A stretch of DNA of 64,000 nt, taken from a virus. Both the position numbers and the translations under genes were made by a program. This document shows, piece after piece, positions 1-8,900 of the stretch; the first letter of the stretch is position 1; each line of letters opens with the position of its first letter. The notes beneath the pieces are model-generated. The model was given only the letters and a program-made list of their open reading frames with translations. It was not told where the DNA came from and made no database searches. The DNA lies in IMG/VR virus record IMGVR_UViG_3300042350_002797, positions 300,555 to 364,554 of that record. One strand, written 5' to 3'.

Positions 1-1
1 A

Positions 2-214
2 ATCCGTACAGACATTTTAGCAATGGCCAAGGATCTTGTTGCTCAGGAATACACTTATAAATTCCAAGGTTGGGAAATGAGTGCTAAACGTGACGAAAAA
101 ACAGGTCAGATCGTTACTACGGTTGGTATGCCAGAAATTCCAGGTCTTGACAAAGTTCTTGAAACAGCTGAAAAGATGTATAGCTTTGTAAATCAAGGCA
201 CAGGTAAAAAATAA
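2..214 (+). CDS. C-terminal part of an unrecognised protein (cut by window edge)
   Basis: An open frame runs in from the left edge and stops at TAA, giving about 70 visible residues. The first ATG inside the window, at 23, has no ribosome site, so the true start is probably upstream. The visible part is charged and soluble, ends in a lysine-rich tail, and has no signal peptide or membrane segment. I do not recognise the family. It is convergent with the minus-strand genes that follow, with a terminator between them. Confidence 0.7.
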   Translation: MRTDILAMAKDLVAQEYTYKFQGWEMSAKRDEKTGQIVTTVGMPEIPGLDKVLETAEKMYSFVNQGTGKK

Positions 215-244
215 TCCTGTATAACAGTAAGTTGTAAAAGCAAT

Positions 245-270
245 AAAGGGCTCTTAGGAGCCCTTTTTTA
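245..270. terminator. Bidirectional rho-independent terminator
   Basis: GGGCTC (248-253), loop TTAG, GAGCCC (258-263), followed by six T. The AAA before the stem also gives a usable T-run on the other strand. It sits between two convergent genes and can serve both. Confidence 0.85.
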
Positions 271-273
271 TTA

Positions 274-471
274 CTAAAAAGTTTTATTTGGAGTAATATA
301 ATCTCTAAAACTACAACTACCTGTTATTTGAGTATTTTTTAAGTACAGTGCTTGCATAGCTTTAGCTAACTCTTTTTGGCATTCAGATTCAGAAGTGTAA
401 AAGTTTTGAACACTTCCTTTATGTCTATAAGGGGGTTCTGAACTTAAGACTATAATAAGTAAAAGCCACAT
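274..471 (-). CDS. Small N-terminally hydrophobic protein of the EC...C family
   Basis: 65 residues. A short hydrophobic start (MWLLLIIVL) is followed by a polar segment with two cysteines in the pattern SESEC...GSC. The same plan recurs in four other small genes of this window (42646, 45595, 49029, 54193), so it is a paralogous family. The hydrophobic start suggests a membrane anchor or uncleaved signal. GGGA lies 9 nt before the ATG. Function unknown. Confidence 0.6.
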   Translation of the reverse strand: MWLLLIIVLSSEPPYRHKGSVQNFYTSESECQKELAKAMQALYLKNTQITGSCSFRDYITPNKTF

Positions 472-474
472 GTT

Positions 475-1113
475 TTATTCCCATGCTACCATCTTAAATC
501 GTTCTCGGGGTATGCCAAAGTAGTTACACTTCCACTCACTCTGCGCAAAGAAATCTAAATGATGCCATTCTTCTTTACGTCGTAATACATTTACGGCTGC
601 ATCTTCCCAATCAATGTTAGACAGTATAGGTTCCACACATTGTTTCATATCTAACATTTCTTCATAATTGAATCCATCATACTCCCAATGTAGCAATTCA
701 AAACAATTGCCGTAACAGTCCACATAATCCATACTGTAATCTAATCCCCATTTAGGACGTAAGCTGATCAGTTGCCATATACGAGGAAAGTATTTGGTCC
801 ACATTTTAAGTTGACTCAGTGCTTCATCTTTGTATCCCTTACGTTCAAATAGCAAACTATGATTTAGAATAGCACCTTCTAGTTTGTCTGATTGATCAAA
901 CCAAGGTTGTTTGATTGCTGTGCGGTGATTGCGATGTGCCTGTGTTTCAGTTAGATTATACTTGGCATACATCTTTTCCAATTCAGTTAGGTCGTAGCCG
1001 TTTTGATCAAACAGTTCTAAGTGATGTATCTTAGGAGCGAAGTATTCTGTTATAGGAACGGTCCAGTGACCTTCTGCGTTCCAGGAGTTGTTGGTTAAAA
1101 TTACATCTTTCAT
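475..1113 (-). CDS. Unrecognised soluble protein rich in Trp and Tyr
   Basis: 212 residues from the ATG at 1113, which overlaps the TGA of the upstream gene as ATGA. That coupled start is preferred to a longer in-frame start at 1140, which would intrude into the neighbour. The protein is acidic and rich in Trp, His and Tyr (for example GHWTVPITEYF near the start), with no signal or membrane segment. It may be helical in the middle. No family recognised. Confidence 0.75.
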   Translation of the reverse strand: MKDVILTNNSWNAEGHWTVPITEYFAPKIHHLELFDQNGYDLTELEKMYAKYNLTETQAHRNHRTAIKQPWFDQSDKLEGAILNHSLLFERKGYKDEALSQLKMWTKYFPRIWQLISLRPKWGLDYSMDYVDCYGNCFELLHWEYDGFNYEEMLDMKQCVEPILSNIDWEDAAVNVLRRKEEWHHLDFFAQSEWKCNYFGIPRERFKMVAWE

Positions 1114-1514
1114 TTGACAATTGGTCCGCCGGTGATCCAAAGTTCACAACTACGCTCGCCTGCACATTTAAAATGTAGTAGAGTACAATAACCCAAGTCT
1201 GCTGCTTCACGAGTCTTTTCTGCTTGGTATGCTTCGGCGCCCATGCCATCGTGTATACACTTATACATAGCATCCGTGATGTTAAAGGCAGCACAGTTAG
1301 CACACTTCATAGTTTTGGCGGTCTTTTCAATAATGCCCCATTGCTTGGCACTGTCTTTCCAGTATGTGCCTGGCTCGTCTGGGTTAGCAGGACCGTAGTG
1401 ATGTTTATCTATAGCAGTCTGTCTGTTCTTGACATTGACTTCTAGATCGTATGTAGCTATGGGACAGCCTTTGTTGGCTGCTTCTACTATGTTAATATAT
1501 TTTCTGTAGATCAT
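1110..1514 (-). CDS. Cys-rich protein with possible metal or Fe-S site
   Basis: 134 residues. The C-terminal half has CANCAAF, then YKC, then GYCTLLHFKC and RSC, ending in WITGGPIVK. Six or more conserved-looking cysteines spaced in pairs suggest a zinc site or a small Fe-S cluster; the metal is inferred. It is coupled by ATGA overlaps to both neighbours, so it is co-translated with the structural gene upstream. Confidence 0.75.
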   Translation of the reverse strand: MIYRKYINIVEAANKGCPIATYDLEVNVKNRQTAIDKHHYGPANPDEPGTYWKDSAKQWGIIEKTAKTMKCANCAAFNITDAMYKCIHDGMGAEAYQAEKTREAADLGYCTLLHFKCAGERSCELWITGGPIVK

Positions 1515-2830
1515 CTCTGTTCAATCCAAGTCATTGCGGCCAAGGCCGCTTTGTTAGTGTTAGGACAGGCTATGGCCAATGTCAGTGTGTCGCTGACTGT
1601 GCCTAGACTGCCACGGCCAAGTTGATACACAGTATCTCTGTCTAGTCTGATGCCCGTGCCGCCACCACCAGCAATCACAAAACCACTGTCAAGATCAATA
1701 CCATTGGTATAACTGGTAGCACTAACATCGTATTGTGTGAATGCGTTGACATCGGGCATGTTTATAAAGTTAGCACCAGTTAAAGTAGCATTACGAACCA
1801 GTTTATAAAATACTGAAGTGTTGTCTATAGTAGCCGCTTGGAAGAATGTGGGCAACACGATTCCTTTCAGTGCAGAACTTTTTAATCTAATGCTGAGTAT
1901 GGGATAGAAAGTGTTGGCTGAGGCCATAGTGCGGCCTGTAATAGGACCAGTAACGTTCTGTGCGATACCCAGTTTGGTCGCTTCACCTTCTGATATAAGA
2001 CTGTTGGATCCTTGATAGAGATAGTGTGTGCCTGCTACACCTGTGAGATTTTCTATCTCTAGTCTAATGGGCAGGAATGGCGTTGAACTCCAAGGCACAG
2101 TGGCGATATTAGCGTGGTTGAATGTGTGTATGATATGTGTGAATCCATCAATCACATAGCCTATGGCAATCTGTCCAGCACCATACCACTCATATTCAAA
2201 ACTCACCATTTGAACTTTGTCAGGGTCGGCTGTTATGCCACTGTTACCTAGGCCATCTAATCGATCGCCGTTCCATTGGCTGCGTGGCACACGATTTTCA
2301 ACCAATATGCCTGATGTACTGGTACGCACTACCACATTATATTCTGGTAGTCCATCAGCACCTATGACTCCTGCGTCTTCAAAATAAAATCCATTGGCTT
2401 CATCAAATAGGCCAATGCGTCTGCGTATACCTGTTACTGGTGTTTGAAATCTCACAGCATAGGTCAACGAACTACTGCGTCCTGGAATATATCGCATGAC
2501 ATTGCGAGTCTGACGTATGACTTTGGATCCTAGTGTGTTAGTCACTGCCATATCCACCCAGTTGGTATTAGTGTTCCAAGTGGCGAATCCACCGTTAGCT
2601 GTTGCTTCATCCCAGACATCTGTTTCTTTGCCGTATTGGAACGTGTTGAAGAAGTCAGTTTGATAGTTTGATATCTTTAGTCTATTCTTGCTGGTATAAC
2701 CTGCCTGGCTGTCGAGAGTTCTGACAGTTGGCCGACCTTCAGCATCGTAGGTCATGGCCATGGTTAGGTCATTGGTGTTCGGCTCGTATGAATGAACGTA
2801 GTTGGTGCTGTTAGGATACATGTTACCCAT
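1511..2830 (-). CDS. Putative virion structural protein
   Basis: 439 residues with GGAG six bases before the ATG. The composition is typical of phage beta-structured virion proteins: rich in Thr, Asn, Gly and Ser, few Cys. The middle (RIGLFDEANGFYFED, VSFEYEWYGAGQIAIGYVIDG) reads like a concanavalin-like jelly-roll domain, which is an inference. It is first in a coupled set with the Cys-rich protein. Exact virion location unknown. Confidence 0.65.
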   Translation of the reverse strand: MGNMYPNSTNYVHSYEPNTNDLTMAMTYDAEGRPTVRTLDSQAGYTSKNRLKISNYQTDFFNTFQYGKETDVWDEATANGGFATWNTNTNWVDMAVTNTLGSKVIRQTRNVMRYIPGRSSSLTYAVRFQTPVTGIRRRIGLFDEANGFYFEDAGVIGADGLPEYNVVVRTSTSGILVENRVPRSQWNGDRLDGLGNSGITADPDKVQMVSFEYEWYGAGQIAIGYVIDGFTHIIHTFNHANIATVPWSSTPFLPIRLEIENLTGVAGTHYLYQGSNSLISEGEATKLGIAQNVTGPITGRTMASANTFYPILSIRLKSSALKGIVLPTFFQAATIDNTSVFYKLVRNATLTGANFINMPDVNAFTQYDVSATSYTNGIDLDSGFVIAGGGGTGIRLDRDTVYQLGRGSLGTVSDTLTLAIACPNTNKAALAAMTWIEQR

Positions 2831-2833
2831 AGA

Positions 2834-3292
2834 TTAACTCCAAGGGCGGCCTTTTTTAAGACCTCCAACATTAGCATTATCTACCACAGTGTTGCCTGAA
2901 TATTTTGTTGGTAGGTTATCTCTATCGTAAGTGTTACCTAAACGATAATAACCTACTGTTACACTGCTGTCATCGCCCGGAGTACCTCTACGCTTTAACT
3001 GTGCTATTTCTAGTTTTTGTATTTGTCTACGCTCTCTGCTACCACTTTGCTCCGGTGTACAAATAATTAAATCACCGTCGACTATACCTGCTGCTGCACA
3101 GGTAGTAGAACTATCTCCTAGAGCTATGCTATTAATACTAGGATTTCCTTCTACACTAATGTTATAGTAGTCTGTAGGAAGCCCTTCGTCTCCAGCAATA
3201 GCTGTAATCAAATCATCCAAGGTTGCTGTAACCAGATCAATAGTTACATCATCTCTTATACCAGTCAGTCCTTTATAATACAGTGTAGCCAT
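2834..3292 (-). CDS. Putative small virion protein
   Basis: 152 residues. The first 80 residues look like a small beta-rich domain (MATLYYKGLTGIRDD...). A basic linker RERRQIQKLEIAQLKRRG and a Gly/Asn-rich tail ending GRPWS follow. Its start overlaps the upstream gene's stop by one base. Probably structural from its place among structural genes; no family recognised. Confidence 0.65.
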   Translation of the reverse strand: MATLYYKGLTGIRDDVTIDLVTATLDDLITAIAGDEGLPTDYYNISVEGNPSINSIALGDSSTTCAAAGIVDGDLIICTPEQSGSRERRQIQKLEIAQLKRRGTPGDDSSVTVGYYRLGNTYDRDNLPTKYSGNTVVDNANVGGLKKGRPWS

Positions 3293-3627
3293 TATTGCTC
3301 CCTATAAGGATTATGTTGATGTGCTGGATACATACTAGAGTGAGCAGTTCTAATGTCAGCAGGATGCTTTGGTTCGTTAGGGCCACCGCCAGCGTCTGTG
3401 GTTACAGAACTTACAGGAGCGTATTGAGGATTAGGAGCGTTGCTTAAAGGACTCATTTCTCCTGGATCTTGCAAGCCTGCAATCTGCTTCATTCTACGAA
3501 CTTCATCATCATAAGGATTGCTGTCGGATTCTGGTTCAGGTTTCACAACTATAACAGGTTCCGGAGCAGGGTTTTCTGCCTGATCCAGCATCTGTAATAC
3601 TGCTTGTATAAGTTCTTGTGCTCGCAT
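3292..3627 (-). CDS. Pro/Glu-rich low-complexity phage protein
   Basis: 111 residues. A short helical start (MRAQELIQAVLQMLDQ) is followed by a disordered Pro/Glu/Asn-rich body. The MRxxE start resembles three other genes here (33657, 38331 and 38059 starts), which may be a shared assembly or targeting tag. A TAAATA late-type box lies about 18 nt upstream. Function unknown. Confidence 0.6.
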   Translation of the reverse strand: MRAQELIQAVLQMLDQAENPAPEPVIVVKPEPESDSNPYDDEVRRMKQIAGLQDPGEMSPLSNAPNPQYAPVSSVTTDAGGGPNEPKHPADIRTAHSSMYPAHQHNPYREQ

Positions 3628-3643
3628 AATATATCCTCTATTA

Positions 3644-3653
3644 GATATTTAGC
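3644..3653 (-). promoter_or_regulatory. T4-late-like promoter box
   Basis: On the minus strand GCTAAATATC, with TAAATA ending 18 nt before the ATG of the gene starting at 3627. It matches the T4 late consensus TATAAATA in its core, and the same box and spacing recur in this window. Confidence 0.5.
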
Positions 3654-3666
3654 AGGGCAAAAAACT

Positions 3667-4530
3667 TTAATAATATCTGTGTGCTTTTAGATATTCTAAG
3701 TATTCTTCTACGCCCTGTTTTAAAGTTCTAAACTTGCTAATATCTATTCCGGCAAATGTAAGAGCACTTGTGTCTGCTTGTGTCCAAGTTTGATACTGTT
3801 TTTGTAAATCCTCAGGCATATCAATATATTTCTTTTTACCTTTTAAATTTTTCAGCATTTGATCAGCTACAGTTTCAAAATTATGCGCCGATCCTGTGCC
3901 TACGTCATACACACCAGGTTTGTAATTATTCATAAAATGCCAAATTACCTGAGCCACATCTTCTACATAGATGAAGTCTCTATAATAAGACATACTTTCT
4001 TGGAATAATTTTAATTGTTTATCTTGTTGTAGCTGATTATACCAATGAAATAGTGTACTAGCCATACGCCCTTTATGATATTCATTTGGGCCATACACAT
4101 TAAATAATCTTAGAATTACAGCGTTGTCTAATTCTTGTTCACTTACATATTTGCTAAATGCATATTGACTAGCAGGTCTATTATCTCCTAGTCCGTAAAC
4201 TCCTGCACTGCTGGTAAAGATAAAAGGTATATTCTTATACTGGCACCAATTATACCATTCTCGTGTGCTTAGTACGTTTCTATTGTAATAATCTTTCCAA
4301 TCTTTGTCTAAGGTACTAGAATTGGCACCAATGTGTATAACACAGTCTACGTCTACACCCCAGTCATCTGATCCTAACAACATCTTATACTCTTTGCCTA
4401 CGAGATTTTTATATTGTTCTGGATGAGGCAAGTCATCAAATATGATAATATCACTAATACCCTGTTGGTTAAGATATCCTAATACTACACTGCCAATAAA
4501 TCCTCCGGCACCTGTAAGTGCTATCTTCAT
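3667..4530 (-). CDS. hldD: ADP-L-glycero-D-manno-heptose 6-epimerase-like SDR
   Basis: 287 residues, close to the usual 300-330 of HldD. The Rossmann motif TGAGGFIG is at residues 6-13, TSSAGVYG near 106, the catalytic Tyr123-x3-Lys127 in YAFSK, and RLFNVYGPNEYHKGRMAS and YYRDFIYVEDVA follow as in HldD enzymes. HldD epimerises ADP-D-glycero-heptose to the L form used in lipopolysaccharide core. It overlaps the kinase gene by ATGA, forming an operon with both RfaE/HldE activities. It probably supplies a heptose for virion or host-surface glycan. A related sugar epimerase activity is possible. Confidence 0.88.
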   Translation of the reverse strand: MKIALTGAGGFIGSVVLGYLNQQGISDIIIFDDLPHPEQYKNLVGKEYKMLLGSDDWGVDVDCVIHIGANSSTLDKDWKDYYNRNVLSTREWYNWCQYKNIPFIFTSSAGVYGLGDNRPASQYAFSKYVSEQELDNAVILRLFNVYGPNEYHKGRMASTLFHWYNQLQQDKQLKLFQESMSYYRDFIYVEDVAQVIWHFMNNYKPGVYDVGTGSAHNFETVADQMLKNLKGKKKYIDMPEDLQKQYQTWTQADTSALTFAGIDISKFRTLKQGVEEYLEYLKAHRYY

Positions 4531-5285
4531 TGTATTTCCTCTAAAGTTGGAGCATATACTCCGATGTGCTGCACAGTAATGCTACTAGCTCGAACAGCAA
4601 ATGGAATAGATTTTTTTATACTACCTTGTTCTAGATATGCGTAAGTCAATGCGGCGAGAAAAGTATCTCCGGCGCCGCATACATCTGCTACTTCTATTTC
4701 AGGAGTAGAGTATATAACATCTTTATATTTTGCACCTCGAGAACCCAGAGTAATAATTAAATCTGTACATTCGCTCTCTGCTTCTTTATATTCTTTTTCG
4801 TTTATTTTAACAAAGATGCCTTCAAAATGTTGAAGATCAGTCATTTTAGTATCCATAAAAATAGGACCATTGAATTTTTGTTTAATTTTACTTACTACTG
4901 TATAATCTACAGACCCTTTAGCATAATCACTAATTACTACAGCATCATAGTTATTGATAGTTTTACAATCTATTTTTACCGGTCTACTGGTTTGATCTTG
5001 ATCTACTCTAATCAATTGCTGTTTACTTCTAATATCTATTAATCTAGTTTTAATACAAGTTTTAGCCCCATGTATAAAATCCACATGACATCCTAAACGT
5101 TGTAAATTTGTCTGTACATTAGCTGCCATACCTGGTTTAGTTTCTGAATATTTAAAATCAAAAACAGGTACAGGTCCTTCTGGACTTATTCTTGTAACGT
5201 CCCCATATTGATATTGATCAATACCATTATCCCCGATTAATAATATCTTGTATTGTTTTTGTAGTTGAGTGTTCTGTTCTATCAT
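4527..5285 (-). CDS. rfaE1: Heptose-7-phosphate kinase (PfkB family, RfaE domain I)
   Basis: 252 residues. ILLIGDNGIDQYQYGDVTRISPEGPVPVF near the start and KPGMAANVQTNLQRLG match the sugar-binding part of HldE kinases. GAGDTF at 204-209 holds the catalytic Asp207. The usual kinase domain is about 320 residues, and the stretch after IHGAKTC is clearly shortened relative to bacterial HldE, where a lid and dimer segment normally sits. It overlaps the nucleotidyltransferase gene by 59 nt. Predicted to phosphorylate D-glycero-D-manno-heptose 7-phosphate. Confidence 0.85.
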   Translation of the reverse strand: MIEQNTQLQKQYKILLIGDNGIDQYQYGDVTRISPEGPVPVFDFKYSETKPGMAANVQTNLQRLGCHVDFIHGAKTCIKTRLIDIRSKQQLIRVDQDQTSRPVKIDCKTINNYDAVVISDYAKGSVDYTVVSKIKQKFNGPIFMDTKMTDLQHFEGIFVKINEKEYKEAESECTDLIITLGSRGAKYKDVIYSTPEIEVADVCGAGDTFLAALTYAYLEQGSIKKSIPFAVRASSITVQHIGVYAPTLEEIQ

Positions 5286-5625
5286 AAAATATTACCTTAG
5301 GAACATGTTGTTCTCCTACAATACTACGACCTCGATAATCACTGCCTTTTACCATTATGTCTGGTTTGTATTCTTTAATAATGTTGATTAATTCTTCCTT
5401 AGAATCAAATAACATCACAGTGTCAACTGTTCTTAAATTATACAACATAAACCTTCTATCATCTTGATTATTAATTGGTCGAGTATTGCCTTTTAGTTCT
5501 TTAACTCTACGATCTGTATCGATACAAACTAATAATTGATCTCCTTGACTTCGTGCAAATTGCAATAGTTCCAAATGTCCTCTATGCAATATGTCAAATG
5601 TACCATTAACTATTACTTTGCTCAC
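5227..5625 (-). CDS. rfaE2: Heptose-1-phosphate adenylyltransferase (RfaE domain II)
   Basis: 132 residues with a GTG start behind AGGAG. NGTFDILHRGHLELLQ carries the HxGH nucleotidyltransferase motif. KGSDYRG and TTKTIQDI near the end match the C-terminal domain of HldE. In most bacteria this is fused after the kinase; here it is a separate gene placed before it. It would make ADP-heptose for the epimerase next door. It overlaps the cupin gene by 20 nt. Confidence 0.88.
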   Translation of the reverse strand: MSKVIVNGTFDILHRGHLELLQFARSQGDQLLVCIDTDRRVKELKGNTRPINNQDDRRFMLYNLRTVDTVMLFDSKEELINIIKEYKPDIMVKGSDYRGRSIVGEQHVPKVIFYDRTEHSTTKTIQDIINRG

Positions 5626-5989
5626 TTTGACTATCTCCTGGAGCGATACGATAATTGTCTTCTACTGAATCAGCAGTGCTAACTTCGAAAATTATGCTGT
5701 TAGGTTGCAGTGCTTCTAATTGATGCGGCTGTAAAGGAGGATTGTGCCATACATCTCCTTCCTTAAGCAATTTTTCATGCATAGTGGCTGTTTTGGTATC
5801 TATATATCTAAGCATAAATTGTCCTGCATTTACAAACCAAGTTTCATCTTTTTCCTTATGAAAATGCATACTGAATTTAGCTCTAGCACGTTCAAACACC
5901 ATAAGTTTTCCACAATACTTGTCGTTAGTGGCCCAAATAATTTCATAGCCCCAACCTTTCTTAACCATACCTTCTAATCGTTGTGTCAT
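5606..5989 (-). CDS. Cupin-type sugar isomerase-like protein
   Basis: 127 residues. HFHKEKDETWFV and the later GDVWHNPPLQPHQLEAL give the two cupin motifs with metal-binding His/Glu. Overall it resembles the C-terminal cupin of type II mannose-6-phosphate isomerase/GDP-mannose pyrophosphorylase proteins, and also small dTDP-sugar isomerases. Its ATG overlaps the stop of the glycosyltransferase fusion as ATGA. The substrate is not readable; the context says sugar metabolism. Confidence 0.78.
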   Translation of the reverse strand: MTQRLEGMVKKGWGYEIIWATNDKYCGKLMVFERARAKFSMHFHKEKDETWFVNAGQFMLRYIDTKTATMHEKLLKEGDVWHNPPLQPHQLEALQPNSIIFEVSTADSVEDNYRIAPGDSQSEQSNS

Positions 5990-8900
5990 TGTTTTTTCCT
6001 AAAATAGTAATCACCATCAGGCCCATTAGTACAAAATTGTCCAAGATTTTCAAAACCCAAAGATTCCATATAGGTTATTACTTCATCTTTTAAAGGAGCC
6101 CCTTTATTATATTCTACACTTTGACATTCTAAAATAACATGATTACAATTGGATAGAGTTTCTTGAGCACCTTTTAATACATCTAATTCAGCACCTTGCA
6201 CATCCATTTTGATTAAATCTGGTTTAGGTAATTTTTTTAAATTCACTACAGCATCTAAGGTAACAGTAGTATACTGTCGTCTATGACTGTCATTAAAGTA
6301 TTCATGTGCTTCAGCATTGACTTCTATGTTTTCTCTATAATAACTGTTACCGCCTGGATGATAAGTGTTTTGATAGAAATCTACTTGTCGACCAGTAGTG
6401 TCACTAAGAACTCCAATATGATATTGTAAATTTTGTTCTTTATAGATAAATTCACATTCTGGCATAGCTTCAAATACAACATATTCCGAGTCAGGCCAAA
6501 TACGTCGAGCTTCGTTGGTCCAGTGTAATACACATGCACCTATATCATAGACTACTTTAGGCTCTATAGATAAAGTTTTTAAATATTCTACATGCTGGTA
6601 TGGAATTAATCTTTGACTGCCTAATTCTCTTAATCGATCTGTATAATCTGTAATTTTGGGAATCGGAGCAACTTCTGGCGTAATGTTAAAATGTGTTTGA
6701 CCTATATGGCTACATACAATACTAGTATCTGCCCAAATAGTAAATCCTTTATCTTTAGCTTTGCGACAAAAATCTATATCTTCGCTAATTGTATGGCTAT
6801 GATCTAGTGCAGGATAATACATAAATTGTGGATATCCAATTGATCTAAACACTTCCGATTTAACTAGTACACAGCCAAACCCGCAAGCTGCTATTTCCAC
6901 TACGCCTCGATTTTGTATTTTATAGTAAGGTATATGATTCACACCACCAGTATTATTGTTTTCATATACTTCTAGTATTTGCTCAGGTTTACGTTGTCTG
7001 TAAATTCCAGTGACTACATCTTTGTTATGACTTAATAGTTTTTGTAATGTATCAGGAGCGAATGCCATATCTGCATCTACTGCCCAAAGATAATCGTATC
7101 CTTTGACTGCCCAATCTGCAATAAGATTGCGAACTTGATCTACTCTATATCCATAGAAGTACTGAAATGTGGTTTGGTAATCCTCGGGTATTATCTGATC
7201 GTAGATGCTCTTGAATGTCTCCGGCTCTATATTCCTGGCTGTGGGTATGGCTATTAGTATCTTTTTTTTTAACATAGTAGGTTTACTTATAATGTTTCTT
7301 GCTGTACGATTTTGTTCTTCTGCATTAACTTTGTAATCATTTAACGGATTGGTATCATTATAATTGTACACTATATCCTGTAAACATGCAACTTTATTTG
7401 GATCAGCTTGTTCAATTAGTGCATAAAATACTGCGCCATCTCCTCCTGCCCTGTACCATTCATTGTTTTCATTTTGAAATAAACTATCATCACAATTATC
7501 TATGAGATATTTCTTAAATGTTCTTAAATGAGTGTAAGGTAAAATCCAATTAAAATGGTGCTGTCTATATGTTTTGCTTTGTTTTACTTCTTCAGGATAT
7601 GGTTGGCTGATTAGGGGTATGTTATCAACCATACTCCAACAACTGCCATATGTAAATTCTAGATTGTCACTGTACAACGTATTGTAGTATGATAAAATAG
7701 TGTTGTCATTTATTAGGCTGTCGTCGCCATCTAGAATCATTATAATGCTGTTTTGTTCTAATGTTCTAAACAATTCTACTTGATTACGTACAGCACCTAG
7801 ATTTTGTTCATTAACAATCAGTGTTATCTTATTTTGTATATGTTGTGGTAAACTATCAATAAATCTATAGGCTACATCTACAGTATCATCTGTGCTAGCA
7901 TCATCTATTAAGTAATGATGATAGTTGTCATAGTCTTGACAGATTACACTTTCTATACAACGTTCAATGTAGTTTCTATTATTATAGAAAGTGCTGACTA
8001 TATTGATCTGCTGTTCTGTATTAGATTTATAGTTTTCTAACTCTACAACATTATGATAACGTCTATTATAAACTTTATGTACTCTACGATTTATTTTACT
8101 AACTTGACGATATTCTTCTAGGCTAAGATATAGTCCACAGGTTTTATAGAAAAACTGTTTCCATTGTAATGCCACAGTGTCCCATCCTGCTATAGGCTTG
8201 ACTACATTACAATAGTATTGTTTTTGTTGATGTAGATAAGTGTTATGATACGCCTGTACAGTTTGCTCGACAAATTTTTTAATTTGAGCTTCTCGATTTA
8301 TATCTGTGAAAAGAGAATTAGGTTCTATGGCATAATCAATAAGATAGCAACTACCTTCCAAGGCAACTTCTTCCAGCGCACCAAATCTACAAGTTATTAC
8401 TGGTGTGTTATAACATATACTTTCTAGTGTACTGATACCAAATGTTTCGGGAAAAGCAGCAGGATATATCATAAAGTTAGCAGCAGCTAATCTATCTGCT
8501 ATTTCACTCTGAGGAATGATACCTGTGAATTCTATATCTAGTTGTGCATTAGCAGGGTCATTGGCCATTTGACGCCAATCTAATTCTTGTTGGTCTGGTT
8601 GGCCATTTACTGTAAATCTATAATAGCCGCCTATTACAGTAAGTTTAGCTTCAGGTAATTGTTGTTTAACTCTAGGCCATATGTCTTTAACTAAAGGAAT
8701 CATACCTTTGGTTACACTGGCATTATAAACGAATCTGTTAGGATCTTTGGCTTTTATGTCGACTTCTTGTTTGTGCAAGTGAGCACCGTTGCGTGTGATA
8801 AAAGTTTTGTTTTTAAGAACTTCAAAGTTTCGTCTACGTCCGTGATGGCAATTTAGTACATAGGTCAAGTGCCAATCGCTGAGAGTAAAGATAGTAGTAA

